From Halanaerobiales bacterium (lineage in GTDB: Bacteria; Bacillota_F; Halanaerobiia; DY22613): a stretch of 32,751 nt of DNA. How positions within the stretch are numbered: the first letter of the stretch is position 1; each line of letters starts with the position of its first letter. The stretch is from assembly GCA_023128035.1 (NCBI GenBank), contig JAGMES010000039.1:1-32751 (forward strand), in the 5' to 3' direction. Shown piece by piece: positions 1 to 8,364 of this stretch. Both the position numbers and the translations under genes were made by a program. The notes beneath the pieces are model-generated. The model did not search any database. It was given only the letters and a program-made list of their open reading frames with translations, and was not told where the DNA came from.

Positions 1-23
1 GGAGTCTTTCTGCATTTCATCAA

Positions 24-419
24 TTAATCTTTTTTAAAATTACTTCTCTTAAAGTTCTGTATAAATTGCACCAACGAAAAGATAGTCTCTTCATCTAAAT
101 CATTTAATTCCTTAAAAAGCTGCTTTTTACTCTCAGTCATATTTAAGATGATTTGCTTTGACAGATCATCGTCAACTAAAAGCGCATCAGAATCTTTCGG
201 AATATGACCAGCCTTTATCATCAGCTCAAAATATCCAACACCAAGATGAGGAGCCAGCTTTTGAAGAATATCAGGTTGTGGAGTTTTTCGACTACCTTCT
301 TCAAGTCTGGAGATATAAGACGCGCTCACACCAGATTTGTTTGCCAATGCAGATGTTTTTATGTTCCGTGATTCTCGCAGTTTTTTAAGATAGGTTCCAA
401 AATTAGAGTCATTATCCAT
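24..419 (-). CDS. XRE-family HTH transcriptional regulator
   Basis: A 131-residue protein with one Cro/C1-type helix-turn-helix over about residues 9-64. The pattern is typical: a YLKKLRESR first helix, then ALANKSGVSASYISRLEEG as the recognition unit, then TPQPDILQKLAPHLGV. The C-terminal half is short and helical with no enzymatic motif; it probably dimerises or senses a partner. A GAGGTG ribosome site lies just upstream of the ATG on this strand. The gene diverges from the MBL-fold gene at 610, and its promoter lies between them with a repeated 9-mer that could be an autoregulatory operator. It may control the 610-7156 genes, but this rests on position only. Confidence 0.9.
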   Translation of the reverse strand: MDNDSNFGTYLKKLRESRNIKTSALANKSGVSASYISRLEEGSRKTPQPDILQKLAPHLGVGYFELMIKAGHIPKDSDALLVDDDLSKQIILNMTESKKQLFKELNDLDEETIFSLVQFIQNFKRSNFKKD

Positions 420-455
420 ACAAACACCTCGCTTTGAATAAACTTTTCATTACCT

Positions 456-493
456 AAGTCAAATTATATTATAACTATTATCAAAAGTCAAAT
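456..493 (-). promoter_or_regulatory. Promoter of the XRE gene with flanking direct repeats
   Basis: On the minus strand TTGACT (491 to 486) and TATAAT (468 to 463) are separated by exactly 17 bases, a near-consensus housekeeping promoter pointing at the XRE gene. The 9-mer ATTTGACTT (minus strand) occurs twice, at 485-493 overlapping the -35 and at 456-464 overlapping the -10. Two copies framing the promoter suit repressor binding, most simply by the XRE protein itself. The operator role is inferred. Confidence 0.65.
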
Positions 494-609
494 GTTTTCT
501 ATAATAGTAGTAAAAATTTTAAATTTAAAAAGGATTATAAAAATATTAACCAGAATACTACAGAGAGACATCGTTGTGAGAGAAAGAATTTATGAAAGGA
601 GTTTGAATA

Positions 610-1548
610 ATGAATTATATAAGCTTTGATGATTATAGTAAAGAAAATGTCAATTTAGCAATTGAACATTATGGTTGCAGTGAAGGAAGAGGGTATGGAG
701 ATTTTTCTATAGTAAAAATTATTCCAGATAAAAGATGGATGATGATTGACAGTGGGTCAAAAACTAATAGTGATAAAAGTTTTTTTAAGACATATTTCAA
801 TGTATTACCTAAAGATAATGAAAATGGTTTTGTGTTATACACCCATTGGCATAATGATCATTATGGTGGATCAATACAAAATTTAAATTTTAAACTTTGT
901 TATGGCTTAAAATCGGATGCTGTTACAAAGACGCGGAAAGGTGTAATAAATGCAGTAAATGGTATTGTAGATATTGATGATAAAGATGTATTTATAAACA
1001 AAGATTTAGAAATGTTCAATAAAAATAATTTAAAGATAACTATAGCCACTCCCAATTTGACAGAGAACCATTACAATGATGAAAATCACCTCAGTTTGAT
1101 GCCCATTATTGAATACGGCGATTTCAAGTATTTAGGACTTGCGGATATCACGAAAGAGACTTTTCCAGCAAAACTACTGGGTAAGAAATATAAAGTTATT
1201 AGACTACCTCATCACGGGAGTTATGGTAATATTATGCGTAATATAAAACTTAAAAATTATATTTTTAAAGAAAAACCGCACTGTATAATAAGTGGCTTAG
1301 GTGGCGATTATGTAACCAGTACAATACAAGAACTAATTAACAATAAAGTAGAAGTCACAGTCCTCACTGGTGATGAAGGTCGAAAAGCATCTGTGATTAA
1401 AAGCTACCAGAAAAAGTGGTATAATACAGGACTTTTTACTCTTAGTACTTATATTCGTTTAGAAATTGATAGTAATGGAAATTGTAATGTAGTTCGAGAT
1501 AAGAAATTAGCTTTACCATCATATTATGGGGGTTTAAAAGATTTTTAG
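610..1548 (+). CDS. Metallo-beta-lactamase-fold hydrolase, ComEC C-terminal-like
   Basis: A 312-residue protein with the metal-binding signature THWHNDH at residues 78-84 (H79, H81, D83, H84), an upstream MIDSGS strand near 45-50, an aspartate in GLADI (about 176-180) and RLPHHGS at 198-204. The PHHGS motif and overall order match the MBL domain found at the C-terminus of ComEC/Rec2 competence proteins and in stand-alone relatives. There is no membrane segment or signal peptide, so it should be a soluble cytoplasmic hydrolase; substrates in the wider family are phosphodiesters or nucleic acids, but none can be assigned here. AAAGGAG sits before the ATG at 610. A hairpin (arms 1591-1597 and 1606-1612) lies just before the ribosome site of the next gene, and no strong terminator separates the two, so they may be co-transcribed. 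Confidence 0.85.
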   Translation: MNYISFDDYSKENVNLAIEHYGCSEGRGYGDFSIVKIIPDKRWMMIDSGSKTNSDKSFFKTYFNVLPKDNENGFVLYTHWHNDHYGGSIQNLNFKLCYGLKSDAVTKTRKGVINAVNGIVDIDDKDVFINKDLEMFNKNNLKITIATPNLTENHYNDENHLSLMPIIEYGDFKYLGLADITKETFPAKLLGKKYKVIRLPHHGSYGNIMRNIKLKNYIFKEKPHCIISGLGGDYVTSTIQELINNKVEVTVLTGDEGRKASVIKSYQKKWYNTGLFTLSTYIRLEIDSNGNCNVVRDKKLALPSYYGGLKDF

Positions 1549-1631
1549 AGTAATAAGGGAAAGAATCTTTTTTTAAAAATCTAAAAACTGCTCAAAGCTA
1601 TCATTCTTTGAGTTGTAGGGAGGGACATATA

Positions 1632-2507
1632 ATGAATATAAAAGAACTCTATAACATAATAGTTGCTGGATGGAATGAAGAAGAACAAACTTTTGTGATT
1701 AAAGCAAATGAATTTTCTGGAACACCTATTAATAAAATTATCTCTGAACATTTTCCGGAGGGAAAAGTTACTTTAAAAAATTCAGCCAAACCTATTTTAG
1801 AAAATACTACAGTACAAATTAAGGGTTTGATTACAACTTTTTTGAATATATCAGATGTATCGGTTGTTGCTAAATTTTGGATTGATGAGCTACAAATTCC
1901 ACAATGTCAGATAAATTTTAGCATAAGTAAATCTGATTATAAGTTGTCAGATAGCTTTACTGTACTACAGGATTCACCTGTGGATAGTTTTATATACGAA
2001 GAGGTTATATTTACTCTGGAAACTATTCCTTCAAAGCTAGAAGATGAGAATAAGGAATTGCAAAAGAAGTATTCCAATTTCTTTTATAAACCTGAATATG
2101 AATCACAGGTCATTACTGGCTTACGTTTTCAAGGGATGATCAAATTACCTGAAATGCTTGAGTGGATCAAGCTCTTCATAAATGAAGATCGCTTTACAAT
2201 TAAAGGTGCAATAGATCTATTAGAAGGAGTGCCTCGGTTTTCACTAAATTCAGAGAGCTTTGAGGCTATTCAATTAGGACATCTGCAATTGCCTTTCAAG
2301 CTACAGATATTGAGTCTATTTAAAATTTTCGAAGATGAAGAAAATATTGAAGTTCAGCCAGAAACATTATATCGCTTTATTTCTACACTCCAATATACCT
2401 ATGAAGAAGTTAAAATTTCTATACCTCTACATTCAGATTTTTATAGTATAAATCCATATAATGTTATACTTGAAACCGATACACGAGGAGTTTCCAGCTT
2501 GCATTAG
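1632..2507 (+). CDS. N-terminal part of a giant beta-rich protein (frameshifted)
   Basis: I do not recognise this family. The ATG at 1632 is chosen because GGGAGGG at 1618-1624 stands 7 bases upstream; a TTG at 1608 has no ribosome site. The 291-residue product has no signal peptide or membrane helix. It reads as alternating hydrophobic beta-strands with recurring blocks of the type short hydrophobic stretch, two to four residues, then LxVxxxxW/F. It stops at a TAG at 2505-2507, while the -1 frame is open from 2474 and runs straight into the 1544-residue reading frame that follows, with the same style of beta-strand blocks. It is best read as the start of one protein of about 1840 residues interrupted by a frameshift between 2474 and 2504. 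A sequencing error, a pseudogene or a real two-gene split are all possible. Confidence 0.55.
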   Translation: MNIKELYNIIVAGWNEEEQTFVIKANEFSGTPINKIISEHFPEGKVTLKNSAKPILENTTVQIKGLITTFLNISDVSVVAKFWIDELQIPQCQINFSISKSDYKLSDSFTVLQDSPVDSFIYEEVIFTLETIPSKLEDENKELQKKYSNFFYKPEYESQVITGLRFQGMIKLPEMLEWIKLFINEDRFTIKGAIDLLEGVPRFSLNSESFEAIQLGHLQLPFKLQILSLFKIFEDEENIEVQPETLYRFISTLQYTYEEVKISIPLHSDFYSINPYNVILETDTRGVSSLH

Positions 2508-2521
2508 AAAAATTCTCTCAC

Positions 2522-5500
2522 TTGTTATGTGATCTACCATTGTTAGACTGGATTCCTAAAGGGGATTTCCCATCATTAGATGCTATTTTGTTGGACAATT
2601 TTTCTTTGATAGCTTCCGTTGATAAGCTAAAATTGGATGAGATAAGCTGTACGTTTGCTCTAAACGATAAATACGCAGAATTTAAACTTATTCCCGAATT
2701 AATTAGTATAAGTGATTTAAAAATATCTTTTGCGATTTCAGATCCTTTAGGTTCAAAAGAGGTCAAAGCGGAAATAGATGGAATCGCTAAGATCGAAAGA
2801 ACATCTTCAAACAGTGATTTGATGGTAAAACTTTCTGCTCTTCAAACAGATTTAGAATTTTCCATTGAGTTAGGAAGAAATAGTAGTATAAATATCACTG
2901 AACTATTAAAATCCTTAATTGAGTATCCGATTCCTATAGAGACTCCCGATATTGAATGCAGTGAATTGTATATAAATGGCAGTACTAAACCGACAAAGTT
3001 TACTTTTAATAGTACTTTTAAAAGTGATCTGACAATTCCATTCCTATTTGTTGACATAAAAGAGTTAAGATTATATTTTGAATATGAAAAACAAAAGGAA
3101 GAAGGATCAGTTTCAAAAGAAACCATTCATTTGTCTGGAAAAGTATCTTTCTTTGACAAGATTGATGTTTTCTTGTTAGCAGAAGTAAATGAAAAGGGTT
3201 GGAGATTTGAAGGTTCTTTCACAACTGTTGCAGATGAGTCATTAAAAATTACTGACTTTTTGCCTCAAGAGATCAAGATTCCTGAAGAAATTGTTAGTAT
3301 TAGAGTCAAGAGTGGAAAAATTATTATCGATACTGGTAAAAAATCTTTGGATATAGAAGTTCAAACAGACTCACATATCTCATTTGGCGAACTTGGTAAA
3401 CTAGAAAACAAATCATTTTCATTGCATTTCGAAGAGTTAAATGAAAATAGTTATAAATGGGAAATAAAATCTCAAGGAGCAATTAAACTTTTGGAGATAG
3501 AAGATAATGGACAGAAAAAACCTTTAATCGATATTGGTGGAACTTTACAGATTGAAGGAGAGAAAGAACAATTTAAAATTAATTTTATTGCTGATGAAGG
3601 AAGTGGAGTAATCAGAGACATTCCTATACTTATCCCCTACACAATAGAAGATGGTGAAATAGATTGGTCATCAATGGAATTTCAAGTTAGCAAACTTGAA
3701 ATAGAGAAAAAGAGTGGATGGCATTTTGGTTCTGACTTTAAGTTAAAATTTACAAAAATTCCAGATGTTATTGGTAACCTGCTTCCCGAGGATGGTATTG
3801 AAGTAAGATTAAGTATTGATACAACTAAAGGAGCAGATATTGCTCTCAAAAAAGATGTATTAGACATAGCTATTCCATCTATCAAAATACCCCCAGTTGG
3901 TGATTTACCAGAGTTTGATTTAGGTCAAGCCCGAATTACCTTTGGTGATCTAAAAATTGCTTTGAACAATAAATTTGCATCTGTGGAGTCAGGAGTAAAA
4001 TTTTATTTACCTACAAGATTAAATTATCTCTTTGGTGAAGACCAGAGTACAAAACAGCCAAAAATTATTATTTTTGATACTTATCAGCCAGATCATCCTA
4101 AGGAAAGTAACTATTTAGGCATGAAATTTTTCGGCAAAGTAACGGCAAGTGGTGATTTAGATGTAGGTTTCACACTTAATCAGATACCCATTGCTGCAAT
4201 TACATCTGAAACTGATGAACAAAAAAGAGAATATTGGGCTATTAATTTGGGTTCAAAAGAGCAATCTGCTAAATATGGCTCTATATGGATAGAAAAACCT
4301 GAATTTGAGCTAGATTTCAAAAAAGGTGGTTTCAAAGGAAAAGGTGGCTTTATCATCAAAAAAGATCCAACTATTCCATTGGATTTACTAAAACAATTGC
4401 TAATTTATGCAAATCAGGAGCAAGCGGCAAAAACTTTACCAGAAGGTATTACAATACCTTTTACGAATCCACCTCAATTTATCGAAGATGGTAAATTAAA
4501 TGTACCAAAAATCAATGAGTTTTTTGGAAATAATATTCCTGGATCAATAATCGACATATTGAACCAAATTGCATCATTTGTCAATAAATTGCCAAATTCA
4601 TTTTTAGAATATATGGATCTTAGAGTTCCAGCAGAGTTACATTTTGATATTACAATAACGCCTGATGGAGGAATAGATGTATCTCTTACATCAGAGCCTG
4701 GTCTAAAAATGCTGTTTCTAACCCCACCGTCACCATTAATTACAGGTATTGTACTTAGACAATTTTCTTTTGGAGAAATGTTTGCTGGGCAATTGTTTAA
4801 ACTCAGAATTGATGCAGATATTGATATAATGGATATTGAAATGCTTGCTGGTAGTTTGATAATGGATGAAAGTCTTTACGATTATTTCGGAAATCCAAAG
4901 GAATACAAACGGAGAATCGAATTGCACAAATTATTAACGATAATCTTTTATCAGGCAGGATTTCCTATACCAATTCCACTCTTCTTTGATAAAATTGGAA
5001 TCGATTATTATGGAATTGGAGATATAACCTGCAAATCTTCATTTGAATTAAAGGAGCCTAGTTTTAATGTTGAAGAAATTGGCAGTATGTTGACTGATTT
5101 TGTAAGATTTATTACTGATCCAAAATATCATTTTGATCCTAAGAAAGTCTATGAGGATTTTAATCTCAAATTTAATATTGGGCCAAATTATATTCAAACT
5201 GGTAAATTACTTGGAAGTGAAGTATATGGTTTAAAAGATGGATTAGAACTTCCTTCGTTGTATGAAGTAATAGCATACATGTTGAATGGAGCTAAATTCT
5301 TTGATATTCAGGATTTTGTGAAAGCTATCGATCTAAAATATCGAGTTGGTTCTGGTAAATATATTTCCAACTTTGTCTGTTTGTCAATGTCAGCAGATTG
5401 GATGATAACTACTCCACAAGAATTTATCGCTGAGAATGGTTATTCAAGATTACAACTTGATGCTCCTCAAGCTCAAAAGTTTATGGAAATACTTCCTAAA

Positions 5501-7156
5501 AAAGAAGATTCTACTCCAATAACAGAGAAAGATAAGGGCTTGATTATATTTATGAAGGGTAAATGGGAAACTGCTTTTAGTAGTATGGATGCTGCTTTTG
5601 GTTTTATGGCGGTAAACAAAAATAGATTTAATACAGGTTTTTATCTAAATGGTTATGTTGCTAATCTCTATTATATCGATTTAATTGCTACTGTTAAAAT
5701 TAACACTCCAGATGTACCTTTTAAATTATATGGGCATGATAGAACTCAACTAAACATACTTGGTCTTCCGATTTTTACAGGGGAAACAACTTTAAGTATA
5801 GATAAAAATCATTTTCGAATTGATGGAACTTTTTCACTTCTTGATGCTGATAATTTAATATATTTTAGGTCAACGGATAATATGGGAGGAAAACTGGGTC
5901 AAAATAGTTTCGAACTTAGTGGAGGAGTTGAAGCAGGTTTCTTAATCTTTACTGGAACTGGAAGTTTAAGTGTATCCAGTCAGGGAATTGATGGAAAGAT
6001 TAGGATACTCGATCGGGAAACATCACTAAGATTTATTCAGAGAGGAGATTCTTTGGAAGTTGGAGGAAGTATTCCTTTAGGTTGGACAAACTATTCTTTA
6101 TCTGCAGTACTTACCCCGTCTACGAACAGTTTATTTGTGAATTTAAAAAGCGAAACTATAGGTTTAATAAGTTTGAATATTATATATCGAATGACTTTAA
6201 ATTCCAGCAGACAAGGAGCTAGAGGAGAGTTACATTTATACATATTAGAATTTATTAATCCGAACCCAATCTTAAATGGTCACGTATCAATTTATAATGA
6301 TGGTTTTTCGGCAAATGGTCACTTTAAATTACTTCCAGATAACTCTCCATTTAATTTAGAAGGAGAAATCGGAGGAGAGATTAATGGTTATGGATTTAAT
6401 TTAGGTGGTTTTATAAACCTATCAATTTTAGGAATATCAGCGATTGGCTGCAAAATAAATATAGGTATTTCAGGAATTAGTGGAAGTTTTAGCTATCTAG
6501 GTGGAGATTATACTTTTGGTGTTGAAGTTTATAACAACAAATTATATGTTTATGGTAAATATGTATTTCTGGGTAAAGAACACAATTTCTACATTGATGA
6601 TGTATTTCCCTACCTACATCTTGAGTGTAAACCACCTTTTGCAAATCAGGTTCAATTTGTTCAATCTATTACAGATTGTCCTTATAGATATGCTACTGCA
6701 CTACTGGATGAGCAATACTCGAAACTTGTAGAGAACTCTTTAATTAACAAAAACATTACTGTCGCCAATGAAGAATTGTTACCTATCTTTGAAAATGAGA
6801 TTTTAGGTTTATATAATTTATCTATTCATGTATATTCTGATGACGAAGATAATATCAAATATCAGATGATTACATCTAGAATGACAGAACAAGAAGACTT
6901 TTTCACAGAGCTAAAAGCAACAATTCAGGAAGGGCTTGCAAAAAATGAAATGGATTATGATTTAAATATCTCTGATGCAAAAGGGATCTTTGAAAATTCA
7001 AATAAGAATGATGGAGTTGCAAGAGTTATAATTCATTTACCTCATGAAAGTAGCTTAGAACTTCAAAAGATGGAAGTTGATTTTGATTATAATGATCCTG
7101 GCAAATTCTATTTTTCCATAATCTCAAAAGTGTATAAATGTTTAAAAAATAAGTAG
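2522..7156 (+). CDS. Giant beta-rich protein of unknown function (main part)
   Basis: A 1544-residue reading frame whose family I do not recognise. The only initiation codon near its start is a TTG at 2522 with no good ribosome site, and the frame is open back to 2474, which supports a frameshifted continuation of the preceding gene. There is no signal peptide, membrane segment or enzymatic motif. Most of it consists of modules of roughly 100-130 residues, each with a proline/hydrophobic stretch (for example LPEDGIEVRLSID, FLPQEIKIPEEI) followed by amphipathic beta-strands. A glycine-rich all-beta region lies at about residues 1245-1390 and ends at YIDDVFPYL. The last 150 residues look alpha/beta and more charged. 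The pattern could form a long beta-solenoid or groove, as in lipid-bridging or surface proteins, but this is inference. A strong terminator follows. Confidence 0.6.
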   Translation: MLCDLPLLDWIPKGDFPSLDAILLDNFSLIASVDKLKLDEISCTFALNDKYAEFKLIPELISISDLKISFAISDPLGSKEVKAEIDGIAKIERTSSNSDLMVKLSALQTDLEFSIELGRNSSINITELLKSLIEYPIPIETPDIECSELYINGSTKPTKFTFNSTFKSDLTIPFLFVDIKELRLYFEYEKQKEEGSVSKETIHLSGKVSFFDKIDVFLLAEVNEKGWRFEGSFTTVADESLKITDFLPQEIKIPEEIVSIRVKSGKIIIDTGKKSLDIEVQTDSHISFGELGKLENKSFSLHFEELNENSYKWEIKSQGAIKLLEIEDNGQKKPLIDIGGTLQIEGEKEQFKINFIADEGSGVIRDIPILIPYTIEDGEIDWSSMEFQVSKLEIEKKSGWHFGSDFKLKFTKIPDVIGNLLPEDGIEVRLSIDTTKGADIALKKDVLDIAIPSIKIPPVGDLPEFDLGQARITFGDLKIALNNKFASVESGVKFYLPTRLNYLFGEDQSTKQPKIIIFDTYQPDHPKESNYLGMKFFGKVTASGDLDVGFTLNQIPIAAITSETDEQKREYWAINLGSKEQSAKYGSIWIEKPEFELDFKKGGFKGKGGFIIKKDPTIPLDLLKQLLIYANQEQAAKTLPEGITIPFTNPPQFIEDGKLNVPKINEFFGNNIPGSIIDILNQIASFVNKLPNSFLEYMDLRVPAELHFDITITPDGGIDVSLTSEPGLKMLFLTPPSPLITGIVLRQFSFGEMFAGQLFKLRIDADIDIMDIEMLAGSLIMDESLYDYFGNPKEYKRRIELHKLLTIIFYQAGFPIPIPLFFDKIGIDYYGIGDITCKSSFELKEPSFNVEEIGSMLTDFVRFITDPKYHFDPKKVYEDFNLKFNIGPNYIQTGKLLGSEVYGLKDGLELPSLYEVIAYMLNGAKFFDIQDFVKAIDLKYRVGSGKYISNFVCLSMSADWMITTPQEFIAENGYSRLQLDAPQAQKFMEILPKKEDSTPITEKDKGLIIFMKGKWETAFSSMDAAFGFMAVNKNRFNTGFYLNGYVANLYYIDLIATVKINTPDVPFKLYGHDRTQLNILGLPIFTGETTLSIDKNHFRIDGTFSLLDADNLIYFRSTDNMGGKLGQNSFELSGGVEAGFLIFTGTGSLSVSSQGIDGKIRILDRETSLRFIQRGDSLEVGGSIPLGWTNYSLSAVLTPSTNSLFVNLKSETIGLISLNIIYRMTLNSSRQGARGELHLYILEFINPNPILNGHVSIYNDGFSANGHFKLLPDNSPFNLEGEIGGEINGYGFNLGGFINLSILGISAIGCKINIGISGISGSFSYLGGDYTFGVEVYNNKLYVYGKYVFLGKEHNFYIDDVFPYLHLECKPPFANQVQFVQSITDCPYRYATALLDEQYSKLVENSLINKNITVANEELLPIFENEILGLYNLSIHVYSDDEDNIKYQMITSRMTEQEDFFTELKATIQEGLAKNEMDYDLNISDAKGIFENSNKNDGVARVIIHLPHESSLELQKMEVDFDYNDPGKFYFSIISKVYKCLKNK

Positions 7157-7190
7157 ATAGATTTGAGATCCGGTGATATATACTTGGATG

Positions 7191-7234
7191 AACCCTATCA
7201 GTTTTTTTGAACTGATCAGGGTTTTTCTTTTTTT
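7191..7234 (+). terminator. Rho-independent terminator after the giant protein
   Basis: The left arm starts AACCCTATCAG at 7191 and the right arm CTGATCAGGGTT ends near 7223, pairing with one bulged base. A long T-rich tract follows to 7234. Confidence 0.85.
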
Positions 7235-7317
7235 AGCAAATGAAATAAATAATATTAAAAAAGTGTGTCTAGATGGAAAGGGCGATATAATCATTTTCAG
7301 AAAGGTTCAATTTATTG

Positions 7318-8112
7318 CATCCAAATGTATGTGCTTTTGAAGTTCATGGTGCTATTCGATCAAAGTGGTCTAAATTAGGATGGGAATTCCAGAAACATGT
7401 TCAGTCTATTTTTATCAACATTCTAATCTGGATGGTCGTTATTTGCGTGTAACTGGTAGGAAGAATGGTGGTTAGGTTAATATTTCTTATGTAGGATACA
7501 GGTTAAATGATCGAATTTCCAGTATCAGGTTGTGCAACATGGACGAGCTTCAGTTGTAATTACCCCTGAAGAACTAGTTGAACTAGCTGGAAACCAAATT
7601 AATAAAGTGAGCCTCTCCGGTCTTAAGTGGAAGGGTTCTCCATCAGTGAAACTGATTTCTGGTAAACGTTTAATCAAAATCAGAGTAAAAGGTGTAGTAG
7701 AACAGACATGGCCAGATACAGTCGTAAAAATTGATATTTACTTCCGGCCATATGTTGCTGGAGAACATAAAGTAAAAGTTAGTTATCATAGTTGGTGGGC
7801 AGAATCCGACGGATCAGCTTTTGGATATGCGAACTCAACAATTCTTGGCGAGATAAGAAAATATTTTGAAAATCACGGATCATCTTTAGCTGATAGTATC
7901 AATGAAGTATTAGAAGAACAACTCGCTCGACTAGATGATATTACTGCATTTGCGAAAAATGATATAAACATTCGTCGTGTTAATGTCTTACCAGAAGGTT
8001 TAGAGGTAGTTCTTTCAGATACAGAAATAGGGGTAAGTTTATGAAAGTGGCCAATGTTGATGGAGTAAGTTATGATCGACCAGAAATTGAGGTGTCGCGT
8101 GGAGAAGTGTAG
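7318..8112 (+). pseudogene. Decayed LGFP-repeat / crystallin-like gene
   Basis: Three reading frames join into one lost protein. From 7318 the frame encodes an LGFP-repeat-like stretch (AFEVHGAIRSKWSKLGWE). After a shift, from 7410, FYQHSNLDGRYLRVTG leads through a TAG at 7473-7475 to VGYRLNDRISSIRL, typical of beta/gamma-crystallin-like or related small beta domains. After another shift the 7532-8044 frame continues with QHGRASVVITPEELV and a C-terminal domain of about 150 residues (beta-rich, then a helix near 105-140) that I cannot name. A last open stretch, 8041-8112, begins at an ATGA overlap and may be the shifted tail. The 170-codon frame from 7532 starts with GTG and has no ribosome site, so it is probably not a gene of its own. 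LGFP repeats are associated with cell-envelope binding in other bacteria. The remnant lies between two giant-protein genes, which suggests all three belonged together. Confidence 0.65.
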
Positions 8113-8150
8113 GATTAGCAAGATTTGAATGGATATTTATTATAGTAGAA

Positions 8151-8183
8151 AATAAGCACCTAAGCAGGTGTTTATTTTTTTTG
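8151..8183 (+). terminator. Terminator after the decayed gene
   Basis: AATAAGCACCT at 8151-8161 pairs with AGGTGTTTATT at 8166-8176 (one G-T pair) and is followed by a T-run. Between here and the ATG at 8365 the sequence is AT-rich with no gene; several TATA-like boxes occur but none has a convincing -35. Confidence 0.85.
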
Positions 8184-8364
8184 TATCTTTCAATTATATT
8201 ATATTCAATCCACTTTTTTAATAGGTTTAATTTGGAAAGGAGTTTCTATAAGGATATAGAAAAATATAGCAGTTGGTATGACCCTCTACAAAGTTATTAA
8301 TTTATCAAATGATTAAATAAAATAATATACTATATTATACTATTTTTTAGAGGGGTGGTCATAA

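Noticed and set aside
158..388. 76-codon plus-strand frame opposite the XRE gene
   Set aside because: It is antisense to a clear HTH protein, has no ribosome site and no family text.
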